The notes under the pieces: generated by a model | Told to the model about the DNA's origin: nothing | The model's input: the letters and a program-made list of their open reading frames with translations, nothing else | The model's database searches: none | Source of the DNA: Ursus arctos | Lineage: Eukaryota > Chordata > Mammalia > Carnivora > Ursidae | Reading direction: 5' to 3' | DNA: 64,000 bases | Assembly (NCBI RefSeq): GCF_023065955.2 | Contig: NC_079873.1 | Span: forward strand, 13,282,566 to 13,346,565 | Shown: in pieces, positions 34,652 through 46,510 of the stretch | Layout: each line of letters opens with the position of its first letter | Position numbering within the stretch: position 1 is the first letter of the stretch | Position numbers and translations under genes: made by a program

Positions 34652-35726
34652 TAGCCACCTACATAAATTTATGACCTCTGCCTTAGAGGAAGGCAAACAA
34701 GACAAGCAATGTTGAAGATTCTTTTACTTTCCATTCTAATTAGAAAACTGTGACAAATGAGTAGCTCATCACCCAATTACTATCAAAACTCAATGAAGTG
34801 AAAATGATTTTGATTAAGAAATTTAAGGAAATTGAAATGAACCGGAGTCTGCATGCTTTCTTCATCAAGACCACCACAGTTTTGCCTGAGAACAGTCCAT
34901 CAATCTGCCTTGCCATAGACTTTTGGAACTCACCCCCTATTTTCTTCAAGTTTAGCCATCCTTGGATCCATGATAGGCCAGGAACATCATTTTGTTTTGT
35001 TCACTAAGTTCTGTTTCTCTGCCAGTGATAAATAAACTAGAGACAGAAGAGAAGCACACCCCATGGGAATATTCTCTCCCCACATAATCTCTCTCACCTA
35101 TCACATAGTTTTCCCCACTGGCTCATCTTGATAATTATATGGCCAAAGATTCAAAAAAGTCTCTTCTACAACCCAGTGGTCACTTTCTTGGAGTAAGCAC
35201 AGTGGTCTTCCTAAGTGGAATGAGTCATCTTGTGTCATTCAAAAAGGGGAGGGGACCATGCCAGGTGCCAGGTGAGAGGAAGGAGGGTAGGGCTAACTTC
35301 CACGTGCACTGACTTTGCCCCATTCTCACATCTCACCAGTGTGAGATCCATGGTCAAGGTTGATACTCATATTCCATTTTTTCTCTTCTCATAAGACTCA
35401 CACATTTTCCTGGTCTTCTAGAAAGCAGGAACCTAAGGTTTTGTTCTGAATACTGCTGAGTTGTCTAGTACTGGCCCAACCCCAAAGGTGAGAGTGAAGA
35501 CTCCTTTGGTAGTCTCTAAAGGCTGAGAGCTGGCTCGGGGTCATGTTTCAAAGCAGACGAGCCACTTAACGGTGCCCTCAAAGTAGCTATACTCAAAATC
35601 TGTTTCTTCTCACCCTACCGCTCCATCAGGTACATTGATAAGGTCACCTACATACCAAATTGTCTTTGGAGATATAGATTAAGGAATGAATGAAATGTAA
35701 ACAGGCATTGGGTGGATTTACTTCAA
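34652..35726. other. Unassigned stretch
   Basis: No repeat or gene recognised. Two overlapping 69-codon frames on opposite strands at 34740-35007 are chance. Confidence 0.4.
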
Positions 35727-35759
35727 GATATTCGTCTCTTTGGAAGTATATAGCAATAC

Positions 35760-38700
35760 AGGCCTACCTCAAGAAGGAAGAAAAATCTCAAGTACACAAC
35801 CTAACCTTACAGGAGCTAGAAAAGGAATAGCAGATGAAGCCTAAAGGCAGCAAAAGGGATATAATAAAAAGATTAGAGCAGAAATAAATGATATAGAAAC
35901 AAACAAGCAAAAAACCCCAGCAAAACAGATCAATGAAAGTAGGAGCTGGTTCTTCAAAAAAATTAATAAAATTGACAAACCCCTAGCCAGACTTATCAAA
36001 AAGAGAAAGGAACCAAATAAGTAAAATCACGAATGAGAAAGGAGAGATCACAACCAACACCACACAAATACAAACAATTATAAGAGAATATTATGAAAAA
36101 TTATATGCCAACAAATTGGGCAATCTGGAAGAAATGGATAAATTCCTAGAAACAACAAAAGTAAAACAGGAAGAAATAGAAAATTTGAACAGACCAACAA
36201 CCAGCAAAGAAATTGAAGCAGTAATCAAAAATCTCCCAATGAACAAAAATCCAGGGCCAGATGGCTTCCTAGGGGAATTCTACCAAACATTTAAAGAAGA
36301 GTTAATACCTATTCTTCTCAAACTGTTCCAAAAAATAGAGATGGAAGGAAAACTTCCAAACTCATTCTACAAGGTCAGCATTACCTTGATCCCAAAACCA
36401 AAGACCCCACTAAAAAGGATTACAGGCCACTATCCCTGATGAACATGGGTGCAGGAATTCTCAACAAGATACTAGCATATCGAATGCAACACTACATTAA
36501 AAGAATTATTCACCACAATCAAGTGGGATTTATTCCTGGGCTGCAAGGGTGATTCAATATTCACAAATCAATCAATGTGATATACCACATTAATAAAAGA
36601 AAGGATAAGAACCATATGATCCTCTCAATAGATGCGGAAAAAGCATTTGACAAAGTACAGCATCGATTCTTGATAAAAACCCTCAACAAAGTAGGGATAG
36701 AAAGAACATAACTTAACATCATAAAGGCCATATATGAAAGACCCACAGCTAATATTCTCAGTGGGGAAAAACTGAGAGCTTTTCCTCTACCGTCAGGAAC
36801 AAGACAGAGATGTCCACTCTCACCATTGTTATTTAACATAGTACTAGAAGTCCTAGCCTCAGCAATCAGACAACAAAAAGAAATACAACACATCCAAATC
36901 TTCAAAGGAGAAGTCAAACTTTCATGATTCACACATGACATTATGTAGAAAACCCGAAAGACTCCACAAAAGAATTGCTACAACTGATACACAAATTCAG
37001 TAAAATTGCAGGATACAAAATCAACATACAGAAATCTGTTGCATTTCTGCACACCAATAACGAGGCAGCAGAAAGAGAAATCAAGGAACTGAGTCCATTT
37101 ACATTTCTACCAAAAACCATAAGATACCTAGGAATAAATCTAACCAAAGAAGTAAAAGATCTGTACTCTGAAAACTATAGAACACATATGAAAGAAATTG
37201 AACATGACACAATGAAATGGAAAAACATTTCATGCTCATGGATTGAAGAACAAATATTGTTAAAATGTCTGTACTACTCAAGGCAATCTACACATTTAAT
37301 GTGGTCTCTATCAAAATACCACCAGAGGGGGCGCCTGGGTGGCACAGCGGTTAAGCGTCTGCCTTCGGCTCAGGGCGTGATCCCGGCGTTATGGGATCGA
37401 GCCCCACATCAGGCTCTTCCACTATGAGCCTGCTTCTTCCTCTCCCACTCCCCCTGCTTGTGTTCCCTCTCTCGCTGGCTGTCTCTATCTCTGTTGAATA
37501 AATAAATAAAATCTTTAAAAAAAAAAAAAAATACCACCAGAATTTTTTACAGAGCTAGAACAAATAATCCTAAAATTTGTGTGGAACTACAAAAGACCCC
37601 AAATAGCCAAAGCAATCTCGAAAAAGACAGAAAAGCTGGAAGCATCACAATTCTGGACTTCAAGCTATATTACAAAGCTATAGTCATCAAGACAGTATGG
37701 TACTGGCACAAAAACAGACACACAGATCAATGGAACAGAATAGAGAATCCAGAAATGGACCCACAACTATGTGGTCAACTAATCTTCAAAAAAGCAAGAA
37801 AGACTATCCAATGGAAAAAAGGCAGTCCCTCCAGCAAATGGTGTTGGGAAAACTGGAGAGCAATGTGCTGAAGAATGAACCTGGACCACTTTCTTATACC
37901 ATACACAAAAATAAATTCAAAATGGATGAAAGACCTAAATGTGAGACAGGAGTCCATCAAAATCCTAGAGGAGGACACAGGCAGCAACCTCTTTGACATC
38001 AGTCTTAGCAACTTCTTAGTAGACATGTTTCCGGAGGTAAGGGAAACAAAAGCAAAAATGAGCTATTGGGACTTCATCAAGATATAAAGTTTCTATCCAG
38101 CAAAGGAAACAATCAACAAAACTAAAAGGCAACCTATGGAATGGAAGAAGATATTTGCAAATGACATATCTGATAAAGGGTTAATATCCAAAATCTATAA
38201 AGAATTTATTAAACTCAACACCCCCCCCAATAATCCAATTAAGAAATGTGCAGAAGACATGAATAGACATTTTTCCAAAGAAGACATCAAGATGGCCAAC
38301 AGACACATGAGAAGATGCTCAACATGACTCATCATCAGGGAAATGCAAATCAAAACTACAATGAGATACAACCTCACAACTGTCAGAATGACTAAAATTA
38401 ACAACACGGGAAACAACAGATGTTGGCGAGGATGCGGAGAAAGAGGAAACCTCTTACACTAGTCGTGGGAATGCAAACTGGTGCAGCCACTCTGGAAAAC
38501 ACTATGAAGGTTCCTCAAAAAGTTGAAAACAGAGCTATCCTATGACCGAGCAATTGCACCACTAGGTATTTACCCAAAGGATACAAAAACAGTGATTCGA
38601 AGGGGCACATGCATCCCATTGTTTATTGCAGCATTATCAACAGTACCCAAACTACGGAGAGAGCCCACATGTCCTTCAACTGATGAATGGATAAAGAAGA

Positions 38701-38826
38701 GGTGGTATATCTCTACAATGGAATAGTACTCAGCCATCAAAAAGAATGAAATCTTGTCATTTTCAATGACATGGATGGAGCTAGAGTATACTATGCTAAA
38801 CAAAATAAGTCAGTGAGAGAAAGACA
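35760..38826 (+). pseudogene. LINE-1 ORF2 remnant
   Basis: ORF2 with the endonuclease missing. Frame segments remain: 36116-36439 ([17 protein letters not shown], reverse transcriptase start), 36975-37427, 37581-37871, 37875-38087, 38136-38327 and 38523-38726. The catalytic FADD is degraded: 36928-36939 reads F-T-H-D with a stop codon immediately before it at 36925. A SINE at 37327-37527 also cuts the frame. Enzymatically dead. Confidence 0.92.
37327..37527 (+). mobile_element. SINEC, bear-type subfamily, inside L1 ORF2
   Basis: Same subfamily as 34443, with 'ggcgcctgggtggcacagcg' head and the 'cactatgagcctgcttcttc' block. Flanked by a perfect 14-bp TSD aaaataccaccaga at 37313-37326 and 37528-37541. 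It proves that the SINE is younger than the host L1. Confidence 0.98.
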
Positions 38827-39409
38827 AATACCATATGACTTCACCCGTATGTGGAATTTGAGAAACAAAACAGCCGAACATAGAGGAAGGGAAAAAAAGA
38901 GAGAGGGAGGCAAACCATAAGAGACTCTTAACAATAGAGAACAAACTGAGGATTGCTGGAGGGGAGGTGGGCAGGGGATGGGCTGAATGGGTGGTGGGGA
39001 TTAAGGAGGGCACTTGCTGTAATGAGCTCTGGGTGTTATATGCAAGTAATGAATCACTAAATTCTACTCCTGAAACCAGTATTACACTATATGTTAACTA
39101 ACTAGAACTTAAATAAAAACTTGAAACATCGAAAAAAAGACATTCACCTTTTTAAGGATTCGCCTCACAAAGGAACTTCACAATGTATTAAGTAGCTGGA
39201 GACAAAGTTGGGAATGAGCTTGGGCAGTGATGAAATGGAAAATGGAAATATATTGCCTGTGACATTGCTTGTATTCTTGCCTGGAATTCTGATCTAGCTC
39301 TTGTATAAATATTTAATTCTTACTACGCTTATATTTTTTTCTCCTAAGGAAACTGTGGGTTCCTTGAGGTTAGCGAACTCAGTTTTTTGCTTCTCTGAAT
39401 CCTTCATAT

Positions 39410-39560
39410 TGCTGAGCACAGTGTAAGCTAGATGGTAAGCTCTGTAAAGACAGGTCATATGGCTGTCTTGTTTACAGTAGTTATCTTTAGTACCTAGTAG
39501 AGTGTCTGGCACATAGTAGGTACTCAATAAATATTGAATGAATGGGTGAATAAATGTGGC
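39410..39560 (+). mobile_element. L2 LINE 3' end
   Basis: Forward L2 terminus: 'gctagatggtaagctctgta', 'gtctggcacatagtaggtac', 'tcaataaatattgaatgaat' with a degenerate GAAT tail. Confidence 0.8.
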
Positions 39561-39564
39561 ATCA

Positions 39565-41150
39565 AATACATTATAACAGCTGTTGAATGAAAGAGTGAGC
39601 TGATGAATAAATGTATGAGAATGTATAAAGTCTTGAAATCTGGCCCTGGTACGTTTGTAAAAGCCCAGGGTTATGAATACGATTGGAATATAGCCCACAG
39701 GAAGAAGGCTCCTAATATCATACCTCTGTTTTCATCTCTCATTTACAGAGGCAGATGATTTCTGCTACCTTGATTTTCACTGCTTACTGAGTCTGATTTA
39801 CTTGGTTATTAAAAATGGCTTCATTCATTTTCAATTCATTTCACTCCTTTGCTCAGCTCTGCTTTAGGGTTTCGTTTCCCACTAATAGGGCTTGCTGTCT
39901 CTCGGCTCAATGTGACACTACTCTGAAGACCTTGGAACGGTTTCCATGGTTACTTCTTCTGGAATTCTCCCTTTGGAAACCTTGTGTTCTTTCCTTACCT
40001 TTAACTTCCATCTCAGAAATTTAAATACACACCTTAGGGTTCTCGAGAGTGTTAACACTCTCCCTAGAAACACTTCAAACCACGGAGGGAAAAAAAAATC
40101 AAGGACTTCACATTCCTTTTCTTCTGTTATATGTGGAATGGGGCTGTATGATTTGATGCCGAAACCCCTGAAGCCCAGAGATCCAGAGATTTAAAAAAAA
40201 AAAAAGACAAAATGATTTCCCAGGTTGCCGAAGCCGTGGTCTCCTTATTCCAATTGGATTCATACCAGAAAAATGAGCATTGCCACCATCACCAAATCCT
40301 TTTCTTGCCTCTTTTCTTTTTCTTCTTTTTAGAAATGAGTCTCCATGCTGAACTTACTGCTGATGTGTTTGTCCTTGCAGTTCCTTAAATGTGTTAGTGA
40401 AGAAAAGAGGAAGGCTAGTGGAGACTGGGAGGAACTTCAAAAACGAAAGATTGCTAAATGAAATTTTACTTTCTAAAACCTTCCACCCTTTCTTCTTTGG
40501 GGATTATTGGCTAAGATCTAAATCACAAGAGACTTCTAGGGAATCAAGTTCTGAAACAGACTCATGTTGGGTACACCTGGGGTACACCTGTGGATCCCAA
40601 GGGACTTAAAATAAATTTACAAGCTATGCAGGCAGTAATACAGAAACCACCTCCCCCCTACCCCCGGCGAGCACCTCCTCTTTTACGGCTCCCTTCCCCT
40701 CTGCCTGTCTTTCCAGTATTGTCTCTCTGCCTTCACTTCTGCCTTGCAAGCCCTTATTCTTCAAAGGGTTTCCAGCAAAGTCTCTTTCCAGCTTCCAAAG
40801 GCCCGGACATCAAAACGAGAAGAAGCCTTTCCTGGCTCTTTCCCATGCAGTTCGGTGTGCTTCAGATCGCGTGCTCCTTGTGTTTGTACCCCAGAGGTGT
40901 GCTTGGCTCTGGGAAGAGCAGAAGGCAGCCAGGCCTTGTCCCCAGATTTCTTGCTTCTATTTAAAATGTGGGAGGTTTCTCTTGAACCCCTTGTGAAGTT
41001 TTCTGCCTTCACAGATCTCCACATTGTGATCGGTCCTCATCTGGGGCCTGTCTGGGACCACGAGCCCCTCCCTGGGCCACGTGGGAGCCCCAAGAGTGGC
41101 AGCGACAGCAATGGATTTGGAATCTGGTAGCGTTCTGATAGGCATTACAT
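39565..41150. other. Repeat-poor 1.6 kb with X-box-like site
   Basis: No interspersed repeat recognised. Mildly higher in CpG between about 40660 and 41150. Frames up to 128 codons overlap at 40590-41130 on both strands and show no domain. Confidence 0.4.
39940..39953. promoter_or_regulatory. RFX X-box-like imperfect palindrome
   Basis: GTTTCCATGGTTAC fits the known RFX X-box shape (two GTTNCC-like half-sites around AT) except for the right half, where GTTAC replaces the usual RGNAAC. Only a motif match. Confidence 0.3.
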
Positions 41151-41154
41151 AAGT

Positions 41155-41410
41155 GTAGTTGCTAAAAGTGCCAATTCCGGAGCCAGACAATGTGGGTTCC
41201 CGTCCGTGCGTCACCACTTACTAGCTAGGTCATCTTGGGCATGTTACTCAGCCTCTTTGTGTCTTTGTTTCCTCCTCTGTGAAATGGGGATGATGAGCAT
41301 CATGCTGCCTAGCCGTCCTGAGTGTCAAACTCGTTAACCAGGTAAAATACTTAGAATAACGTGTAGCACACAGTAAGCACCGCAAAAGTGTTGTCTGTTA
41401 TCGTTTTCCA
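41155..41410 (+). mobile_element. MIR SINE
   Basis: Forward MIR: 'attccggagccagacaatgt', 'cttactagctaggtcatctt', 'cctcctctgtgaaatgggga', 'agcacacagtaagcaccgca'. Near full length. Confidence 0.9.
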
Positions 41411-42166
41411 CATCAAGCCTTCTTTTCTTAGTGGGGCAAGTGCTGGCTCAAGTCCTGGTTCTGTCACTTTGGGTCAGCGTAATCTTAGAGTGCCTCACAT
41501 AACCTGTATGAGCCTCAGTTTGCCAGGATAGTTAGGAAGGCTAAACAGCTTATTGGACATGCAAGCCCCTGAAAATAATAATGATTTGTTTGCCTTCTTG
41601 CTCTTTATGATCAGGCCTGGGGGATAGTTGACATCTCTTCTTTCTCTTTGGTATTTTCTCTCATATTTTTCTCTTTCCTTCATTCTTTGATTCCCATTCC
41701 CTTTTTCTGACACTCAGTTCCTGATGTTCCTATTTCCTGCTTAATCTCCTATATCTCTCATTTTGCCAGATCACTTTGCCGTCTCATTTCACCAAGCATG
41801 GGAAAAAACAAGGGCCTGAGTAACCCTTAAAAACCTTTTTCTAACTTCCACCTTTCAGGCCCTCCTTTGGTGGGAGATAGAGTGGCTGAAGGAAGGAACC
41901 CAGTAGGTCTCTTCTTTCTGGGGCCCAGATAACTCCAGCTAGGCCATGGTCAGTGAAGACCCAGTCTAAGGATCCTCTCTCCTCTCTGCTCACTGGCCCC
42001 CATCGTGCTCAGACTGGCCCACTAACTGCCACCTTAGGGGCTGCCACTGAGCCTGCCTATGGTTTGGGGCTATCACAGCAGCTCTGGTCCCCTTCCCTTC
42101 TATTTCCACCATGCACACCCACACCTGATGCTGCTGCCTGGGAAGAACAGCTATTCTCTTCCCTCC
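41411..42166. other. Unassigned stretch
   Basis: A weak second MIR-like segment may lie at 41440-41560. Nothing else recognised. Confidence 0.4.
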
Positions 42167-42670
42167 TGTATCAGTTAGCTTTTGCTTCCTAACAAACCAC
42201 CCCCAAATGTTGTGACTTAAAACAACAAACTATTTACTTAGCTTACAAGGTTGGTAGTTTGGGCTGGGCTCAGCTGGGTGGTTCTACTGCTCTCTCAATA
42301 GGATTCACTTATGGGCCTGCATCCGCTGTCACCCACATACGTGGTTCTGCTTCTGAGGATTAACCAGCTGTAGGCTGGGATGAGGTGGGAAACTGGATCA
42401 TATGTCCCTGATCATTCATCAGGCTAGCCCAGGCTTCTTCATATGGAGAAGGTGGCAGGGACTCGAGTAAGTGTGAAAGAAAGAAATCCCCAATATTTGA
42501 ATATTTTACAAGTCTCTGCTTCTGTCACAATCACATTATTCCTTTGGCCAAAGCAAGTCACATGGCCAACCTCAAAGTCAGGATGGGAGGTGACTGTCCA
42601 AGGGCTGGATTCAGAGGCATAAGAAAAAAAATTGGGGGCCATTACTCTAGCAATCACTGCATCTCCTGAG
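42167..42670 (-). mobile_element. MLT1-type MaLR LTR, antisense
   Basis: 'tgtatcagttagcttttgct' start, 'gactttaaaacaa' region, 'ctgggtggttctactgctct', 'gcaagtcacatggccaacct', and end at 'gggggccattactctagcaa'. Solitary, about 500 bp. Confidence 0.85.
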
Positions 42671-44599
42671 AATGTAGTGCATGGCAACTAGATCCAAAGT
42701 CCCCTTCACACATTTTTCCCATAGGGCCTGAGAGCCCTCATGAAAATAATAACAAACCCTTTATTGGATTGCCTTCAAATATAAGCATATGCTTCTTTAA
42801 GATAATCCAGGCTTTGAAAACACCTACATTAGCAGGGGCTCTTAACTCCTTTTTTTGGAGTTAGGAGGGTAGTTACAAACTCCTTTCAGAAGCCAATGAA
42901 AGCTTTAAACCTTCTCCCCAGAGAAATTCACATTTACACATAGACATAGAACGTTGCTTATAATTTCATGGGATTCACAAATTCCCCGAAGGCAAACCCC
43001 AAGTTGAGGAACCTTTCATCACAGGGAGAATATATACTTTTGTAAAAGAATTCCTCCGAACCCAAAAGGATTCGCCACGGACTTGCTTATTTAAAGGAAA
43101 TCTTATTGTTTAAAGTGACTTATAAGCTACCACTACCTCAGGTTTATCCAGAACGCTTCCCGAAACATTACTCAATTTAGTTAGCTTGCTCTTCAATGCA
43201 GGAAAAATTCAAGTTCCACCCGACTTTTCAAGAGTGGCATTAATTAAAGGCCAGATGGGTTCATTTAGATGTGCTCCTCTGTCTGTTCAGGTTGATTCTT
43301 ATAGACCTTACATACATAATGGCACTGTGTTGGAGAACGTGGCAAGCCCAGTGAAAATTTATTGGCCATTATGAACATTTGTGAACAGATCATCTGTGTA
43401 TTAAAAATCATTCTCTTGTAATTATTTTCTAAAATCCAAGTTCTAAAGTCTAAAGATTTTGTCATATCATTTCAGGATGCTTTTGGTTGTGACTGACCTA
43501 TGACTCAGCTAAAATGGGCTTAAACAATCAGATAGGTTTGCTGTAGGGTTGATGGAGTCGGTGACCAATGACATGGTGCCTCTAGTTTCACTTCTATAAT
43601 ATTCTCTCGTATTTCCCTCATGGTTCCAAGAGGACTGTGGCAATTCTGGGTGTCACACACGGGTGACAATGATCTGATGCAGAAGCAAGAAAGACCCCTT
43701 TGTATAAGTAAGGCAAACCTTGCCAGAGACCTGCATTGGGCATTCGCTAGATCTCATCGGCCAGCACCTAACCTGACAATGTCTGAACTGGTCACTTGCA
43801 AGGGAAATGCTAGTGCCCTGATTGACTTAGACCAAAAAATATTTCTCCTTTGGTCTTGGCCTCCTCTGAAAGACATGGCTTCTTCTCGAATGATAAAAAG
43901 AAAAAAGAAAAGAAAAAAATGTGTTCTTGGTAAGAAGAAGAAGAGGATCAAACGGCCATTGGCTTGGCAGTCAACAGTGCCAGCTGCACTGCTCTTTTCC
44001 ATAATACTCATTTTGAAAGGGTAACCTTACTCCTTTTATGGAGCAGGAGAGAAGGAAATGCTTTTGCTAACGTAAGTCATGGGAGAAGGGACTTCTGAGA
44101 TACCACAAAGGCTGCCTACGGAACAGTTGGCATAGAAGGTGATGGTGGCCAGAGAGGGGGAAACAAAGAATAATGGCTCAAACGAGGGACTTGAGCAAAA
44201 GACAGTCTGTAGAAGAGGGTAGTAATATAGGCTGGGAGGAAGGGTGAATGTACTGCAGAAAAGAGCCTTAGCATGAAGCATAAGGATTAAATAAGAACAT
44301 GATTATAGAGGAAGAGAATGGCAAGTGTCTCACATGTTGTATTCAGCAAAATGGCAGAAGAAGGCTTGGAAGGGGAGAGGGGATAGTGAAGGGGCAAGAG
44401 AGCAGGGCCCACATATGGAGCAGCAATTCTGTGCCTGGCATGGGCTGCCTGCTTAGAGCAGATGCTGTGATGCTCTGCTTATGGTCCACGGTCCTTTCAG
44501 GATGCTCTGGCCTACTTCTAACTGCCAGTGTCTGCGTGTACATGCCCGAGGGCTCATTCCTGCCCCCTCCTGTCCCCATGACTGTGGAAAGATGGGGGA
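42671..44599. other. Unassigned 1.9 kb
   Basis: No repeat family identified with confidence. Contains a 134-codon frame at 43620-44024 with a lysine-rich end (purine-rich run 43899-43950) but no recognised domain. Likely a diverged ancient repeat or chance. Confidence 0.35.
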
Positions 44600-45120
44600 A
44601 TTAACACCCTCCTGGAGTAGCCCTCAACTAATGACTCTCAAGAATTGCTATGTAAATACCATAGTTCTGGGGCGCCTGCCTTCAGCTCAGGTCATGATCC
44701 CAGGGTCCTGGGATCGAGCCCTGCATGGGGCTCCCTGCTCAGTGGGGAGTCTGCTTCTCCCTCTGCCTCTGCCTACTCCCCCTCCCCCTACTCAGCTCAC
44801 ACATGGTGTGCTCTCTCTCTCTCTAAAATAAATAACTAAAATCTTTAAACAAATAAAATAAATTAAAATTAAAAAAAAAATAAATACCCAGTCCCCTCAA
44901 CCTTTGTTTGGAATAATTCTGAGCTGAGGACTTTACACTGTTTCGCAGAGTTTTCCTGCAGGATGAGGTTCCAGTTGCCCACCATGGCAGCCAGGTTAAC
45001 AATGCTCCCTTTATTGGCGGCCCCTCTCTCTGCTTCACTTCTCCTACCTCCCTACCAGTCTTGTCTGCACTTCCCAAATAAACTAGTTGCGCTCGAAGCC
45101 TGGTATCACGGTCTGCTCTA
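44600..45120 (+). mobile_element. Ancient LTR-like repeat, copy B, split by SINEC
   Basis: Shares with 17515-17910 the caactaatgactct block (44625) and 'cccaaataaactagttgc' (45072), in the same order. The SINE at 44661-44880 lies between its halves. Confidence 0.5.
44661..44880 (+). mobile_element. SINEC with internally deleted head
   Basis: Starts 'ggggcgcctgccttcagctc', so it lacks about 20 bp between 'gcctg' and 'ggttaagcgtctg'. It has a CT-rich tail and AATAAATAAC-type end. Flanked by a short repeat taaatacc (44653-44660, 44881-44888). Confidence 0.9.
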
Positions 45121-45121
45121 T

Positions 45122-45315
45122 ACACATTGTCTTGTCCAATCACTACAACACCCCCCAGGGTGGTTGGTATTATGAGCCCCCCGGTGATAGATGAGGTAAC
45201 AGACTCAGGCAGGTTGAGTGATCTTCCCAAGTTTGTTCAGCTGGTAAATGGCACAGCCCAGATTGAAATCTGGGTCTGTCTGGTGCAAGCCCATGCTCTT
45301 TCCCTAGTAACAATT
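45122..45315 (-). mobile_element. MIR SINE, antisense
   Basis: Antisense MIR: 'atagatgaggtaacagactc', 'gttcagctggtaaatggcac', 'atctgggtctgtctggtgca'. Confidence 0.8.
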
Positions 45316-45751
45316 GGTATCTTAGTAATTTTGAACATGACACAAATGCAAAGACTGGAGGGCCCGGGTAAAGCCAAGGATTATGGGGCTGCTGCACCAC
45401 ACGTCCACAACCTGCCCTAGGTGGCAGCTGGTCACTTTCAGATTTCCAATGATCAGCCCTTTCCAGGCTAAAACTCGAAAAGCTGATGCAACATACCTAC
45501 TCGTGAGCATGGTGAAATGAAGTGGATCAAAGATCATAATCATCCACGGTGAATCAGGAATCCATAGAAAACATGGACACTGGCTTCATAGTACAGCCCA
45601 AACCAGAACTGATATGAGAACTCAAGGTCTGGCTGACCATTGCCTCGAGCTCTGACTATGTGGAAGAATTTTACAGGCAAGAACTTGACAAGTGATAGAA
45701 TTCATACGCAGCTGAGCTATTGAGACTAATGATGGACAGGTTAGGAGATGG

Positions 45752-46510
45752 ATTTTAGAGCCAGACATGCCTGGACTAGAATCTTATTCTACCAATTTCT
45801 CAGTTTCCAGCACGCTAGCAGCTTCCCACCTCAAGAGCCTGCGTCTCCATTTATTTCCTGTGAGCATTCTCTGCCACGAGAAGGTGCAACCCAGAGTTGT
45901 GGGTGAGTTGCCATCCATGGGGGAAGCCGCAACGAATGAGGAATAGGAATCAGTACAAATGCTGCAACCTCTCCGTCTCCTAAGGGGATGATTCTGAGGC
46001 ATGTTCCACATAGTTTATCAGAGGATCCCCAGCAGAGTTGAGCCTCAGTTGCCCAGAGCTGTAACCCATTCATTAACGAGCTCATTTATTGAGTTTATCC
46101 TTTCCCCATGTCACTATTGCGAAGTTGCTTAATTTTCTTAAGGCTGTGAAATCAGGATCACATCTTCATCATTGGGTTGTTATGAAGATTAAATGAGCTC
46201 CTGTGGCACTGGGTGTTATACGTAAGTGATGAATCACTAAATTCTACCCCTGAAACCAATATTACACTATATGTTAACTAACTGGGGTTTAAATAAAAAC
46301 TTGAGGCTACAAAAAAATAGAGTCGTAAATATAAAAACAAATGAATGTGGGACATCTGGCTGACTCAGTTGGTGAAGCATGCGACTCTAGATCTCAGGGT
46401 TGTGAGTTCAAGCCCCACCCTCGGCATGGAGCCTACTTAATTAAAAACATTAAAAAAATAAAGGAGCTCCTATGTATAGAGTGGTCCCTACATAATAAAT
46501 TTCGATAAGA
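45752..46510 (+). mobile_element. MIR SINE, broken twice
   Basis: Head (45752-45805: 'agagccagacatgcctggac'), then a ~290-bp unclassified insert, then the core (46100-46200: 'tgggttgttatgaagattaa'). After the L1/SINE composite comes the 3' end (46472-46510: 'atgtatagagtggtccctac'). Each piece is in the expected MIR order. Confidence 0.6.
46203..46459 (+). mobile_element. Composite insertion: L1 3' end plus SINEC under one TSD
   Basis: 46203-46312 is the last ~110 bp of a carnivore L1 ('gtgttatacgtaagtgatga', 'atgttaactaactggggttt'). 46349-46459 is an older SINEC ('gggacatctggctgactcag', 'tgagttcaagccccac', 'ggagcctacttaattaaa'). Both lie between one 12-bp repeat, aaatgagctcct (46191) and aaaggagctcct (46460), with one mismatch. 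The linker between them has no clear TSD of its own. Confidence 0.72.

Larger units (their letters stand above)
35743..39137 (+). mobile_element. 5'-truncated LINE-1, 3.4 kb, interrupted by SINEC
   Basis: Largest element in the window. It begins in ORF2 ('caggcctacctcaagaagga') and runs through reverse transcriptase, carboxyl end and 3' UTR to the A-rich tail near 39130. A diverged direct repeat, agatattcgtctcttt at 35727 versus agacattcacctttt at 39136, may be the TSD. It is older than the copies at 25023 and 47517, because it has many stops. Confidence 0.93.

Noticed and set aside
36116..38726. Series of open frames in phase with reverse transcriptase-like protein
   Set aside because: They are pieces of a decayed L1 ORF2, not exons.
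40590..41130. Overlapping frames of 124-128 codons on the plus strand in a mildly CpG-containing segment, possible first exon
   Set aside because: No CpG island, TATA or splice donor context that I could defend, and both frames overlap in different phases, so at least one is chance.
39940..41130. Possible promoter of an unannotated gene
   Set aside because: Only single motif matches; no downstream exon visible.
43620..44024. 134-codon frame ending in a lysine-rich segment, possible nuclear signal
   Set aside because: The lysines come from a purine-rich run, and no domain precedes it.
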